11,259 bases of DNA. It comes from Skeletonema tropicum (Eukaryota; Bacillariophyta; Thalassiosirophyceae; Thalassiosirales; Thalassiosiraceae). The stretch lies in contig JAWZXG010000119.1 in assembly GCA_037178625.1 (NCBI GenBank), positions 1 through 11,259 of the forward strand. Reading direction: 5' to 3'. The translations under genes were made by a program, and so were the position numbers. This document shows, piece by piece, positions 1 through 9,113 of this stretch (positions within the stretch are counted from its first letter, which is position 1; each line of letters starts with the position of its first letter). Below the pieces are notes generated by a model. That model did not search any database and had not been told where the DNA came from. It saw nothing but the letters and a program-made list of their open reading frames with translations.

Positions 1-96
1 TTGTAAAGAGTATGATTGTGCCAGAGATGGATGGATCATCTGCACAGAGCAAAGAAACAAAGGCGATCGACGGTGAGATCAATAGTAGAAATGTGC
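1..96. other. Unique left flank of the tandem array
   Basis: This is the only stretch that is not part of the repeated unit. Identity to the other units begins at position 97 (AGGTACCTTGC...); at the internal junctions the same point is preceded by a different sequence ending CTTCAACAA. No open frame of note is present. It contains an 11-bp segment (80-90, CAATAGTAGAA) that recurs inverted at 205-215 inside unit 1. Too little is visible to say what lies further left. Confidence 0.85.
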
Positions 97-225
97 AGGT
101 ACCTTGCTTCTCTACCACAGATAACGCAGGTACAACGCGAATGACTTCTATGTGATCTATCGAGCACCTTGCTTCTACCAGAAGATAAAATGATCGATGT
201 GGAATTCTACTATTGTACCGAGCAG

Positions 226-249
226 CTTGCTTCTCCACGAGAAAGCAAG
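226..249. repeat. Imperfect hairpin, arms CTTGCTTCTC / GAGAAAGCAAG
   Basis: The arms pair over ten bases with one bulged A around a CAC loop. It recurs in every unit because it is part of the repeat. It sits about 400 nt downstream of the protease stop codon on the minus strand, so it could fall in a long 3' UTR or beyond the transcript. The 5' arm is the third copy of the CTTGCTTCT motif. No function can be assigned. Confidence 0.5.
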
Positions 250-279
250 TGATACATACTGAAAGAGCAGATGGCAGAT

Positions 280-308
280 GGTATTGGTATTGGTATTGGT
301 ACTGGTAC
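280..308. repeat. GGTATT microsatellite in unit 1
   Basis: Three GGTATT hexamers are followed by GGTACT and GGTAC. The equivalent tracts in units 2 to 4 are at 2612-2640, 4943-4971 and 7275-7303 and have the same length. Confidence 0.85.
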
Positions 309-650
309 GCTCAAGCTCAAGCAAATATGTGATCACTGTTGAAGAGAAAGCACGTAAGCAGAAGTATGTATTGTATGCAGTACAAGTACAAGGGAGAGAT
401 TGGAAACATAGTGTGATCTCACTTGCAATGCAATAAATGTGGCAATGTGGATTCAAGTTCAAGATCAGATTCGGATTCGGAAGATAGCAACTTATCTATT
501 TTATCCGGATTGACGGTCAAGTTAATCTGACAGCATTGTACCTGCTTACTACACTTTCACTTTCAGCTTTGACCTTTTGCTTTTGGAATCATCACATTCA
601 TATACATATACCAAGAGGAAGGAGAGGACACATCTCGATCTCGATCTCAA

Positions 651-2119
651 TCAAGGTGCAAGTGCAGCTTTATCGCTGCCCAAAAACCAATCATCCTCAG
701 ACTCATCAAGAAAAGTAAGGAATCCAAGCCCAGTCTCATTGTCAGGTCCTTTCACACCGATATCTCTCACATACTTCTCATTGAGCACCTCACGGAGGCT
801 TGCATCATGTTTGATAACGTCGCTGTACTTTCCACCCTCGGTCATTAGAGCCGCGACCAATCCACACACGTGGGGAGCAGCCATTGAAGTTCCTATGTAT
901 TGAGAAGAGAAGGAAGCATTGATAATATTAATATTGTGAGGTAATGCTTACAGTAATGGTAATGCAGCAAGAATGGATTGCTTGAACTGATACTGATAGA
1001 TATCACCGGGAATTCAAACTTTATGCAAATGCAAACACTATCTACCATAAGCATAAGCATAAGATCTCTCTAGACATAGACATAGTCAGACTTACCACTC
1101 ATTTGATGAAGTCCTCCGCCGGGCTTGAAACTGTGGACGTCCACCCCGATACCCGCATAGTCGACTTGAGCATTGCTGTTGGAAAACCATGCAGTTGGAA
1201 GACCCTTGTACTTGCCTACTGCTGCGATGCTGATGACCTCTGGCCTCATCGCAGGATAGCTATTCATGTGTTCATGGGAGCAGAAAAGGGCATAAGGGAC
1301 GCAAGATGAAGCGTTAGATGATATGAAACTGTGAATGAGAATGAGTCCAATCGCAGTCGCGCTGCAAACTTCTTACCTCCGTTCGTTTGTGAGAATATTG
1401 TCGTCTCCTTCGTTTCCAGCTGCGACGATCATAGGAACATTGTTCTCGTAAGCATATTTAACAGCGCGTCCGATTTCCCAGCTTGCAAATGGACCTCCAA
1501 GAGACATGTTGATCACATCGCATCCATCTTCCACAGCCTGTCTGATAGATCTTGCAATACTGATATCTATTCCATTCCCTTCCGCACCAAATACACGATA
1601 ATCGTAGATCTCTGCCTCAGGTGCCATCATGTGAATAGTGCCTGCTACATGAGTACCATGGTCATCCTCAGATAGAGGAGTTCCATAGCGATGCCAAACT
1701 TGCTGCTTCACTTGACCATGAAAGCCGGTATGGTCAGCGTCGACTCCACTATCAATGACAGCCACACGTACACCTTTGCCGTTCAGGCCAGCGGTGCGAA
1801 GCTTATCGGCGCCAGTCAATTTGACGCCAAGAGGGAGGTTGTCGAAGAAGGCCTCGTCTTCGACGTCCATCTGCTCAGCGCTCGCTGGCTTCCTGACGAC
1901 TTTGGGTCTCGAAATCGAGTCTTGACAATCGTCAACCATGAGGAGAGGCTGCGCAGTCGCAGTCGCAGTGCTCTCAACATTGGTATCAGCGCCGATGCTG
2001 ACGAATAGTGCAGAGGAGCGAGAATGTGGAATCCTTGTAGGTACAGGTCCGAAGGCGAGAGCAGTGGGTGCTACTACTGCAGCAAGAGTAAGAGTGAGGG
2101 CGATGGGAGAGATCTTCAT
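651..2119 (-). CDS. Plastid-targeted subtilisin-like serine protease (S8), copy 1
   Basis: A predicted serine endopeptidase of 382 residues in three exons: 2119-1377, 1259-1096 and 892-651. Both introns are GT-AG (donors GTAAGA and GTAAGT). The splices restore the family motifs: exon 1 to 2 gives NER-S-YPAMRPEVISIAAVG, and exon 2 to 3 gives QMS-G-TSMAAPH. Residues 1-22 are a hydrophobic signal peptide ending ALA, followed by F23-GP and a Ser/Arg-rich stretch ending SSALF, the pattern of a diatom bipartite plastid presequence. The catalytic domain starts near residue 95 (LPLGV) and shows Asp123 (VIDSGV), His154 (DDHGTHVAGT), the substrate-cleft MSLGGP at 205-210, oxyanion Asn236 (AAGNEG) and nucleophile Ser305 (GTSMAAP). 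There is no I9-type propeptide; the compact domain resembles intracellular subtilisins. An in-frame TAA eight codons upstream, and A at -3, support the start. Plastid location is inferred. Substrate is unknown. Confidence 0.93.
893..1095 (-). other. Intron 2 of protease copy 1 (203 nt)
   Basis: It begins GTAAGTCTG on the minus strand and ends with a pyrimidine-rich stretch, CTTCCTTCTCTTCTC, then ATACATAG. Its removal joins G (1096) to GA (892-891), making the Gly of the catalytic GTSMAAP motif. It contains a GCATAA/TTATGC triplet repeat (about 1048-1062) and a 12-bp palindrome, AATATTAATATT, at 924-935. Equivalent introns are 3224-3426, 5556-5758, 7887-8089 and 10224-10426. Confidence 0.92.
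1260..1376 (-). other. Intron 1 of protease copy 1 (117 nt)
   Basis: The donor is GTAAGAAG and the acceptor GAATAG, with a possible branch site CTAAC (plus positions 1313-1317) and a pyrimidine-rich CCCTTTTCTGCTCCC between them. The chosen acceptor gives a Ser-Tyr-Pro-Ala junction that matches the conserved segment after the oxyanion Asn in subtilases. Retention would stop translation at once, because GG is followed by TAA. A second in-frame acceptor (CACAG, ending at 1329) would leave a 48-nt intron and add 23 residues; it fits the family less well. Equivalent introns are 3591-3707, 5923-6039, 8254-8370 and 10591-10707. Confidence 0.88.
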
Positions 2120-2221
2120 GTTCTTGTTCTTGTTTATGTTAGTTTAAGTATATTTTGTTTGTTTGATAAATTTTATGAGAGATGGTCATTGCCTTTTGCT
2201 TTTGCGGCGCTCTTTAAACAA

Positions 2222-2240
2222 GATCTTGATATCCAAGATC
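2222..2240. repeat. Inverted repeat GATCTTG-ATATC-CAAGATC
   Basis: Perfect 7-bp arms flank a 5-bp spacer about 100 bp upstream of the protease ATG. A smaller TCTTG-AGC-CAAGA inverted repeat follows at 2255-2267, and a lone GATCTTG occurs at 2309-2315. Repeated copies of the same half-site suggest a dimeric regulator site, but this is inference. It recurs at 4553-4571, 6885-6903 and 9216-9234. Confidence 0.6.
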
Positions 2241-2301
2241 AGCTGTGTCGTACATCTTGAGCCAAGACCACATACTTACAGTTACAGCTGTGTCGTACAT
2301 C
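2240..2301. repeat. 17-bp direct repeat CAGCTGTGTCGTACATC in the promoter
   Basis: Two exact copies (2240-2256 and 2285-2301) have starts 45 bp apart. Each begins with the palindromic hexamer CAGCTG, an E-box-type core. The pair recurs in each promoter: 4571/4616, 6903/6948 and 9234/9279. A 17-bp exact duplication is unlikely by chance within 60 bp and makes a candidate cis-element. Confidence 0.75.
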
Positions 2302-2981
2302 GCTGATTGATCTTGGTACAGCAAGTAGCCAGAAAGCTTCAGCTTTCAGCTGTCAGGTGTCAGAATCTTTGTCCACATAGGTACTTACGAAGGAGTCAGT
2401 ACAAAGGCAATCTGGCTTCAACTTCAACAAGGTACCTTGCTTCTCTACCACAGATAACGCAGGTACAACGCGAATGACTTCTATGTGATCTATCGAGCAC
2501 CTTGCTTCTACCAGAAGATAAAATGATCGATGTGAATTCTACTATTGTACCGAGCAGCTTGCTTCTCCACGAGAAAGCAAGTGATACATACTGAAAGAGC
2601 AGATGGCAGATGGTATTGGTATTGGTATTGGTACTGGTACGCTCAAGCTCAAGCAAATATGTGATCACTGTTGAAGAGAAAGCACGTAAGCAGAAGTATG
2701 TATTGTATGCAGTACAAGTACAAGGGAGAGATTGGAAACATAGTGTGATCTCACTTGCAATGCAATAAATGTGGCAATGTGGATTCAAGTTCAAGATCAG
2801 ATTCGGATTCGGAAGATAGCAACTTATCTATTTTATCCGGATTGACGGTCAAGTTAATCTGACAGCATTGTACTGCTTACTACACTTTCACTTTCAGCTT
2901 TGACCTTTTGCTTTTGGAATCATCACATTCATATACATATACCAAGAGGAAGGAGAGGACACATCTCGATCTCGATCTCAA

Positions 2982-4450
2982 TCAAGGTGCAAGTGCAGCT
3001 TTATCGCTGCCCAAAAACCAATCATCCTCAGACTCATCAAGAAAAGTAAGGAATCCAAGCCCAGTCTCATTGTCAGGTCCTTTCACACCGATATCTCTCA
3101 CATACTTCTCATTGAGCACCTCACGGAGGCTTGCATCATGTTTGATAACGTCGCTGTACTTTCCACCCTCGGTCATTAGAGCCGCGACCAATCCACACAC
3201 GTGGGGAGCAGCCATTGAAGTTCCTATGTATTGAGAAGAGAAGGAAGCATTGATAATATTAATATTGTGAGGTAATGCTTACAGTAATGGTAATGCAGCA
3301 AGAATGGATTGCTTGAACTGATACTGATAGATATCACCGGGAATTCAAACTTTATGCAAATGCAAACACTATCTACCATAAGCATAAGCATAAGATCTCT
3401 CTAGACATAGACATAGTCAGACTTACCACTCATTTGATGAAGTCCTCCGCCGGGCTTGAAACTGTGGACGTCCACCCCGATACCCGCATAGTCGACTTGA
3501 GCATTGCTGTTGGAAAACCATGCAGTTGGAAGACCCTTGTACTTGCCTACTGCTGCGATGCTGATGACCTCTGGCCTCATCGCAGGATAGCTATTCATGT
3601 GTTCATGGGAGCAGAAAAGGGCATAAGGGACGCAAGATGAAGCGTTAGATGATATGAAACTGTGAATGAGAATGAGTCCAATCGCAGTCGCGCTGCAAAC
3701 TTCTTACCTCCGTTCGTTTGTGAGAATATTGTCGTCTCCTTCGTTTCCAGCTGCGACGATCATAGGAACATTGTTCTCGTAAGCATATTTAACAGCGCGT
3801 CCGATTTCCCAGCTTGCAAATGGACCTCCAAGAGACATGTTGATCACATCGCATCCATCTTCCACAGCCTGTCTGATAGATCTTGCAATACTGATATCTA
3901 TTCCATTCCCTTCCGCACCAAATACACGATAATCGTAGATCTCTGCCTCAGGTGCCATCATGTGAATAGTGCCTGCTACATGAGTACCATGGTCATCCTC
4001 AGATAGAGGAGTTCCATAGCGATGCCAAACTTGCTGCTTCACTTGACCATGAAAGCCGGTATGGTCAGCGTCGACTCCACTATCAATGACAGCCACACGT
4101 ACACCTTTGCCGTTCAGGCCAGCGGTGCGAAGCTTATCGGCGCCAGTCAATTTGACGCCAAGAGGGAGGTTGTCGAAGAAGGCCTCGTCTTCGACGTCCA
4201 TCTGCTCAGCGCTCGCTGGCTTCCTGACGACTTTGGGTCTCGAAATCGAGTCTTGACAATCGTCAACCATGAGGAGAGGCTGCGCAGTCGCAGTCGCAGT
4301 GCTCTCAACATTGGTATCAGCGCCGATGCTGACGAATAGTGCAGAGGAGCGAGAATGTGGAATCCTTGTAGGTACAGGTCCGAAGGCGAGAGCAGTGGGT
4401 GCTACTACTGCAGCAAGAGTAAGAGTGAGGGCGATGGGAGAGATCTTCAT
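2982..4450 (-). CDS. Subtilisin-like serine protease (S8), copy 2
   Basis: The exons are 4450-3708, 3590-3427 and 3223-2982, and the predicted protein is identical to copy 1 over all 382 residues. Triad, oxyanion Asn, presequence and splice sites are all intact. The 3' end has the A5 run, so the C-terminus ends FLGSDKAALAP. Its promoter at 4451-4691 shows no difference by eye from that of copy 1, so nothing in the sequence suggests it is silent. The stop codon lies 862 bp from the ATG of copy 1. Confidence 0.93.
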
Positions 4451-5331
4451 GTTCTTGTTCTTGTTTATGTTAGTTTAAGTATATTTTGTTTGTTTGATAA
4501 ATTTTATGAGAGATGGTCATTGCCTTTTGCTTTTGCGGCGCTCTTTAAACAAGATCTTGATATCCAAGATCAGCTGTGTCGTACATCTTGAGCCAAGACC
4601 ACATACTTACAGTTACAGCTGTGTCGTACATCGCTGATTGATCTTGGTACAGCAAGTAGCCAGAAAGCTTCAGCTTTCAGCTGTCAGGTGTCAGAATCTT
4701 TGTCCACATAGGTACTTACGAAGGAGTCAGTACAAAGGCAATCTGGCTTCAACTTCAACAAGGTACCTTGCTTCTCTACCACAGATAACGCAGGTACAAC
4801 GCGAATGACTTCTATGTGATCTATCGAGCACCTTGCTTCTACCAGAAGATAAAATGATCGATGTGAATTCTACTATTGTACCGAGCAGCTTGCTTCTCCA
4901 CGAGAAAGCAAGTGATACATACTGAAAGAGCAGATGGCAGATGGTATTGGTATTGGTATTGGTACTGGTACGCTCAAGCTCAAGCAAATATGTGATCACT
5001 GTTGAAGAGAAAGCACGTAAGCAGAAGTATGTATTGTATGCAGTACAAGTACAAGGGAGAGATTGGAAACATAGTGTGATCTCACTTGCAATGCAATAAA
5101 TGTGGCAATGTGGATTCAAGTTCAAGATCAGATTCGGATTCGGAAGATAGCAACTTATCTATTTTATCCGGATTGACGGTCAAGTTAATCTGACAGCATT
5201 GTACTGCTTACTACACTTTCACTTTCAGCTTTGACCTTTTGCTTTTGGAATCATCACATTCATATACATATACCAAGAGGAAGGAGAGGACACATCTCGA
5301 TCTCGATCTCAATCAAGGTGCAAGTGCAGCT
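4451..5331. other. Intergenic region between copies 2 and 3
   Basis: It holds the copy 2 promoter (direct repeat at 4571-4587 and 4616-4632), the unit junction at 4760/4761, and the 3' noncoding DNA of copy 3 with its microsatellite at 4943-4971. It counts as 881 bp only because the copy 3 stop codon is shifted upstream by the frameshift. The 18 bases after that stop match the coding end of the other copies. No gene is seen. Confidence 0.75.
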
Positions 5332-6782
5332 TTATCGCTGCCCAAAAAACCAATCATCCTCAGACTCATCAAGAAAAGTAAGGAATCCAAGCCCAGTCTC
5401 ATTGTCAGGTCCTTTCACACCGATATCTCTCACATACTTCTCATTGAGCACCTCACGGAGGCTTGCATCATGTTTGATAACGTCGCTGTACTTTCCACCC
5501 TCGGTCATTAGAGCCGCGACCAATCCACACACGTGGGGAGCAGCCATTGAAGTTCCTATGTATTGAGAAGAGAAGGAAGCATTGATAATATTAATATTGT
5601 GAGGTAATGCTTACAGTAATGGTAATGCAGCAAGAATGGATTGCTTGAACTGATACTGATAGATATCACCGGGAATTCAAACTTTATGCAAATGCAAACA
5701 CTATCTACCATAAGCATAAGCATAAGATCTCTCTAGACATAGACATAGTCAGACTTACCACTCATTTGATGAAGTCCTCCGCCGGGCTTGAAACTGTGGA
5801 CGTCCACCCCGATACCCGCATAGTCGACTTGAGCATTGCTGTTGGAAAACCATGCAGTTGGAAGACCCTTGTACTTGCCTACTGCTGCGATGCTGATGAC
5901 CTCTGGCCTCATCGCAGGATAGCTATTCATGTGTTCATGGGAGCAGAAAAGGGCATAAGGGACGCAAGATGAAGCGTTAGATGATATGAAACTGTGAATG
6001 AGAATGAGTCCAATCGCAGTCGCGCTGCAAACTTCTTACCTCCGTTCGTTTGTGAGAATATTGTCGTCTCCTTCGTTTCCAGCTGCGACGATCATAGGAA
6101 CATTGTTCTCGTAAGCATATTTAACAGCGCGTCCGATTTCCCAGCTTGCAAATGGACCTCCAAGAGACATGTTGATCACATCGCATCCATCTTCCACAGC
6201 CTGTCTGATAGATCTTGCAATACTGATATCTATTCCATTCCCTTCCGCACCAAATACACGATAATCGTAGATCTCTGCCTCAGGTGCCATCATGTGAATA
6301 GTGCCTGCTACATGAGTACCATGGTCATCCTCAGATAGAGGAGTTCCATAGCGATGCCAAACTTGCTGCTTCACTTGACCATGAAAGCCGGTATGGTCAG
6401 CGTCGACTCCACTATCAATGACAGCCACACGTACACCTTTGCCGTTCAGGCCAGCGGTGCGAAGCTTATCGGCGCCAGTCAATTTGACGCCAAGAGGGAG
6501 GTTGTCGAAGAAGGCCTCGTCTTCGACGTCCATCTGCTCAGCGCTCGCTGGCTTCCTGACGACTTTGGGTCTCGAAATCGAGTCTTGACAATCGTCAACC
6601 ATGAGGAGAGGCTGCGCAGTCGCAGTCGCAGTGCTCTCAACATTGGTATCAGCGCCGATGCTGACGAATAGTGCAGAGGAGCGAGAATGTGGAATCCTTG
6701 TAGGTACAGGTCCGAAGGCGAGAGCAGTGGGTGCTACTACTGCAGCAAGAGTAAGAGTGAGGGCGATGGGAGAGATCTTCAT
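5332..6782 (-). CDS. Subtilisin-like serine protease (S8), copy 3, altered C-terminus
   Basis: The exons are 6782-6040, 5922-5759 and 5555-5332. Everything through the catalytic Ser305 and on to DDW is identical to copy 1. An additional A in the run at about 5344-5349 (A6 on the plus strand, T6 in the gene) shifts the frame, so the protein ends ...DDWFFGQR at 376 residues instead of 382. The affected tail lies beyond the catalytic core and is probably dispensable, so I treat the gene as functional rather than a pseudogene. A homopolymer miscount in the assembly would produce the same change and cannot be excluded. Confidence 0.88.
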
Positions 6783-7644
6783 GTTCTTGTTCTTGTTTAT
6801 GTTAGTTTAAGTATATTTTGTTTGTTTGATAAATTTTATGAGAGATGGTCATTGCCTTTTGCTTTTGCGGCGCTCTTTAAACAAGATCTTGATATCCAAG
6901 ATCAGCTGTGTCGTACATCTTGAGCCAAGACCACATACTTACAGTTACAGCTGTGTCGTACATCGCTGATTGATCTTGGTACAGCAAGTAGCCAGAAAGC
7001 TTCAGCTTTCAGCTGTCAGGTGTCAGAATCTTTGTCCACATAGGTACTTACGAAGGAGTCAGTACAAAGGCAATCTGGCTTCAACTTCAACAAGGTACCT
7101 TGCTTCTCTACCACAGATAACGCAGGTACAACGCGAATGACTTCTATGTGATCTATCGAGCACCTTGCTTCTACCAGAAGATAAAATGATCGATGTGAAT
7201 TCTACTATTGTACCGAGCAGCTTGCTTCTCCACGAGAAAGCAAGTGATACATACTGAAAGAGCAGATGGCAGATGGTATTGGTATTGGTATTGGTACTGG
7301 TACGCTCAAGCTCAAGCAAATATGTGATCACTGTTGAAGAGAAAGCACGTAAGCAGAAGTATGTATTGTATGCAGTACAAGTACAAGGGAGAGATTGGAA
7401 ACATAGTGTGATCTCACTTGCAATGCAATAAATGTGGCAATGTGGATTCAAGTTCAAGATCAGATTCGGATTCGGAAGATAGCAACTTATCTATTTTATC
7501 CGGATTGACGGTCAAGTTAATCTGACAGCATTGTACTGCTTACTACACTTTCACTTTCAGCTTTGACCTTTTGCTTTTGGAATCATCACATTCATATACA
7601 TATACCAAGAGGAAGGAGAGGACACATCTCGATCTCGATCTCAA
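6783..7644. other. Intergenic region between copies 3 and 4
   Basis: It has the same content as the other intergenic blocks: the copy 3 promoter (direct repeat at 6903-6919 and 6948-6964), the unit junction at 7092/7093, and the copy 4 3' noncoding DNA with its microsatellite at 7275-7303. No gene or RNA is recognised. Confidence 0.75.
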
Positions 7645-9113
7645 TCAAGGTGCAAGTGCAGCTTTATCGCTGCCCAAAAACCAATCATCCTCAGACTCAT
7701 CAAGAAAAGTAAGGAATCCAAGCCCAGTCTCATTGTCAGGTCCTTTCACACCGATATCTCTCACATACTTCTCATTGAGCACCTCACGGAGGCTTGCATC
7801 ATGTTTGATAACGTCGCTGTACTTTCCACCCTCGGTCATTAGAGCCGCGACCAATCCACACACGTGGGGAGCAGCCATTGAAGTTCCTATGTATTGAGAA
7901 GAGAAGGAAGCATTGATAATATTAATATTGTGAGGTAATGCTTACAGTAATGGTAATGCAGCAAGAATGGATTGCTTGAACTGATACTGATAGATATCAC
8001 CGGGAATTCAAACTTTATGCAAATGCAAACACTATCTACCATAAGCATAAGCATAAGATCTCTCTAGACATAGACATAGTCAGACTTACCACTCATTTGA
8101 TGAAGTCCTCCGCCGGGCTTGAAACTGTGGACGTCCACCCCGATACCCGCATAGTCGACTTGAGCATTGCTGTTGGAAAACCATGCAGTTGGAAGACCCT
8201 TGTACTTGCCTACTGCTGCGATGCTGATGACCTCTGGCCTCATCGCAGGATAGCTATTCATGTGTTCATGGGAGCAGAAAAGGGCATAAGGGACGCAAGA
8301 TGAAGCGTTAGATGATATGAAACTGTGAATGAGAATGAGTCCAATCGCAGTCGCGCTGCAAACTTCTTACCTCCGTTCGTTTGTGAGAATATTGTCGTCT
8401 CCTTCGTTTCCAGCTGCGACGATCATAGGAACATTGTTCTCGTAAGCATATTTAACAGCGCGTCCGATTTCCCAGCTTGCAAATGGACCTCCAAGAGACA
8501 TGTTGATCACATCGCATCCATCTTCCACAGCCTGTCTGATAGATCTTGCAATACTGATATCTATTCCATTCCCTTCCGCACCAAATACACGATAATCGTA
8601 GATCTCTGCCTCAGGTGCCATCATGTGAATAGTGCCTGCTACATGAGTACCATGGTCATCCTCAGATAGAGGAGTTCCATAGCGATGCCAAACTTGCTGC
8701 TTCACTTGACCATGAAAGCCGGTATGGTCAGCGTCGACTCCACTATCAATGACAGCCACACGTACACCTTTGCCGTTCAGGCCAGCGGTGCGAAGCTTAT
8801 CGGCGCCAGTCAATTTGACGCCAAGAGGGAGGTTGTCGAAGAAGGCCTCGTCTTCGACGTCCATCTGCTCAGCGCTCGCTGGCTTCCTGACGACTTTGGG
8901 TCTCGAAATCGAGTCTTGACAATCGTCAACCATGAGGAGAGGCTGCGCAGTCGCAGTCGCAGTGCTCTCAACATTGGTATCAGCGCCGATGCTGACGAAT
9001 AGTGCAGAGGAGCGAGAATGTGGAATCCTTGTAGGTACAGGTCCGAAGGCGAGAGCAGTGGGTGCTACTACTGCAGCAAGAGTAAGAGTGAGGGCGATGG
9101 GAGAGATCTTCAT
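7645..9113 (-). CDS. Subtilisin-like serine protease (S8), copy 4
   Basis: The exons are 9113-8371, 8253-8090 and 7886-7645. The predicted 382-residue protein is identical to copies 1 and 2, and the homopolymer near the stop is A5. All catalytic residues, the ALA-F-GP presequence and the splice sites are present. With copies 1 and 2 it defines what is probably the ancestral form of the C-terminus, ending SDKAALAP. Confidence 0.93.

Larger units (their letters stand above)
97..650. other. 3' noncoding part of unit 1
   Basis: This region lies downstream of the first protease copy, whose stop codon is at 651-653 on the minus strand. It holds three copies of a CTTGCTTCT motif (starting at 103, 168 and 226), an imperfect hairpin (226-249), a GGTATT microsatellite (280-308) and short CGATCT repeats at about 634-648. 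It has two single-base insertions relative to all other units (201/202 and 541/542). I see no gene in it. A minus-strand open frame here is broken by these indels, which argues against coding. I found no AATAAA on the minus strand between 500 and 650. Confidence 0.7.
2120..2360 (-). promoter_or_regulatory. Presumed promoter and 5' UTR of protease copy 1
   Basis: This is the region upstream of the minus-strand ATG. Next to the start it reads as three AAGAAC-like repeats (2120-2133), then AT-rich stretches that could serve as TATA-like elements (AAAATATACTT at 2146-2156, CATAAAA at 2171-2177). Further upstream are a 7-5-7 inverted repeat (GATCTTG/CAAGATC, 2222-2240), a 17-bp direct repeat (2240-2256 and 2285-2301) and a 7-2-7 inverted repeat (GAAAGCT/AGCTTTC, 2332-2347). 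These are visible sequence structures; their regulatory role is inferred. The same block recurs at 4451-4691, 6783-7023 and 9114-9354. Confidence 0.45.
2120..2981. other. Intergenic region between copies 1 and 2, with the unit junction
   Basis: The 862 bp hold the promoter of copy 1, then the unit boundary at 2429/2430, then the 3' noncoding DNA of copy 2. After the junction come the three CTTGCTTCT motifs, the hairpin, the GGTATT tract (2612-2640) and CGATCT repeats just before the copy 2 stop codon. No gene is supported. A minus-strand open frame at 2396-2794 spans the junction, has no recognisable features, and is disrupted in units 1 and 5. Confidence 0.75.

Noticed and set aside
577..903. 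Plus-strand 108-codon open frame over exon 3
   Set aside because: It lies opposite the catalytic exon, and its frame changes between units because of the A5/A6 run. No family features are seen.
924..935. AATATTAATATT palindrome resembling a rolling-circle TAATATTAC origin
   Set aside because: It contains TAATATTAA, not TAATATTAC. It sits in AT-rich intron DNA without a stem or any Rep gene, and a palindrome of this composition is common by chance.
1691..2008. Plus-strand open frames opposite exon 1 (also 1331-1675 and 1938-2260, and in other units)
   Set aside because: They are antisense shadows of the protease exons. The minus-strand frame carries all the conserved subtilase motifs, and the plus-strand translations resemble nothing known to me.
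2396..2794. Minus-strand open frame of 132 codons between copies (also 4727-5125 and 7059-7457)
   Set aside because: It shows no recognisable domain and has an unusual Cys/Ser/Thr-rich composition with an (NT)n run from the microsatellite. It is frameshifted in unit 1 (extra G) and unit 5 (5-bp insertion), and it runs across the duplication junction, so its C-terminus did not exist before the duplication.
5332..6782. Copies 3 and 5 as pseudogenes
   Set aside because: The frameshift affects only the last residues, well beyond Ser305. All catalytic residues and splice sites remain.
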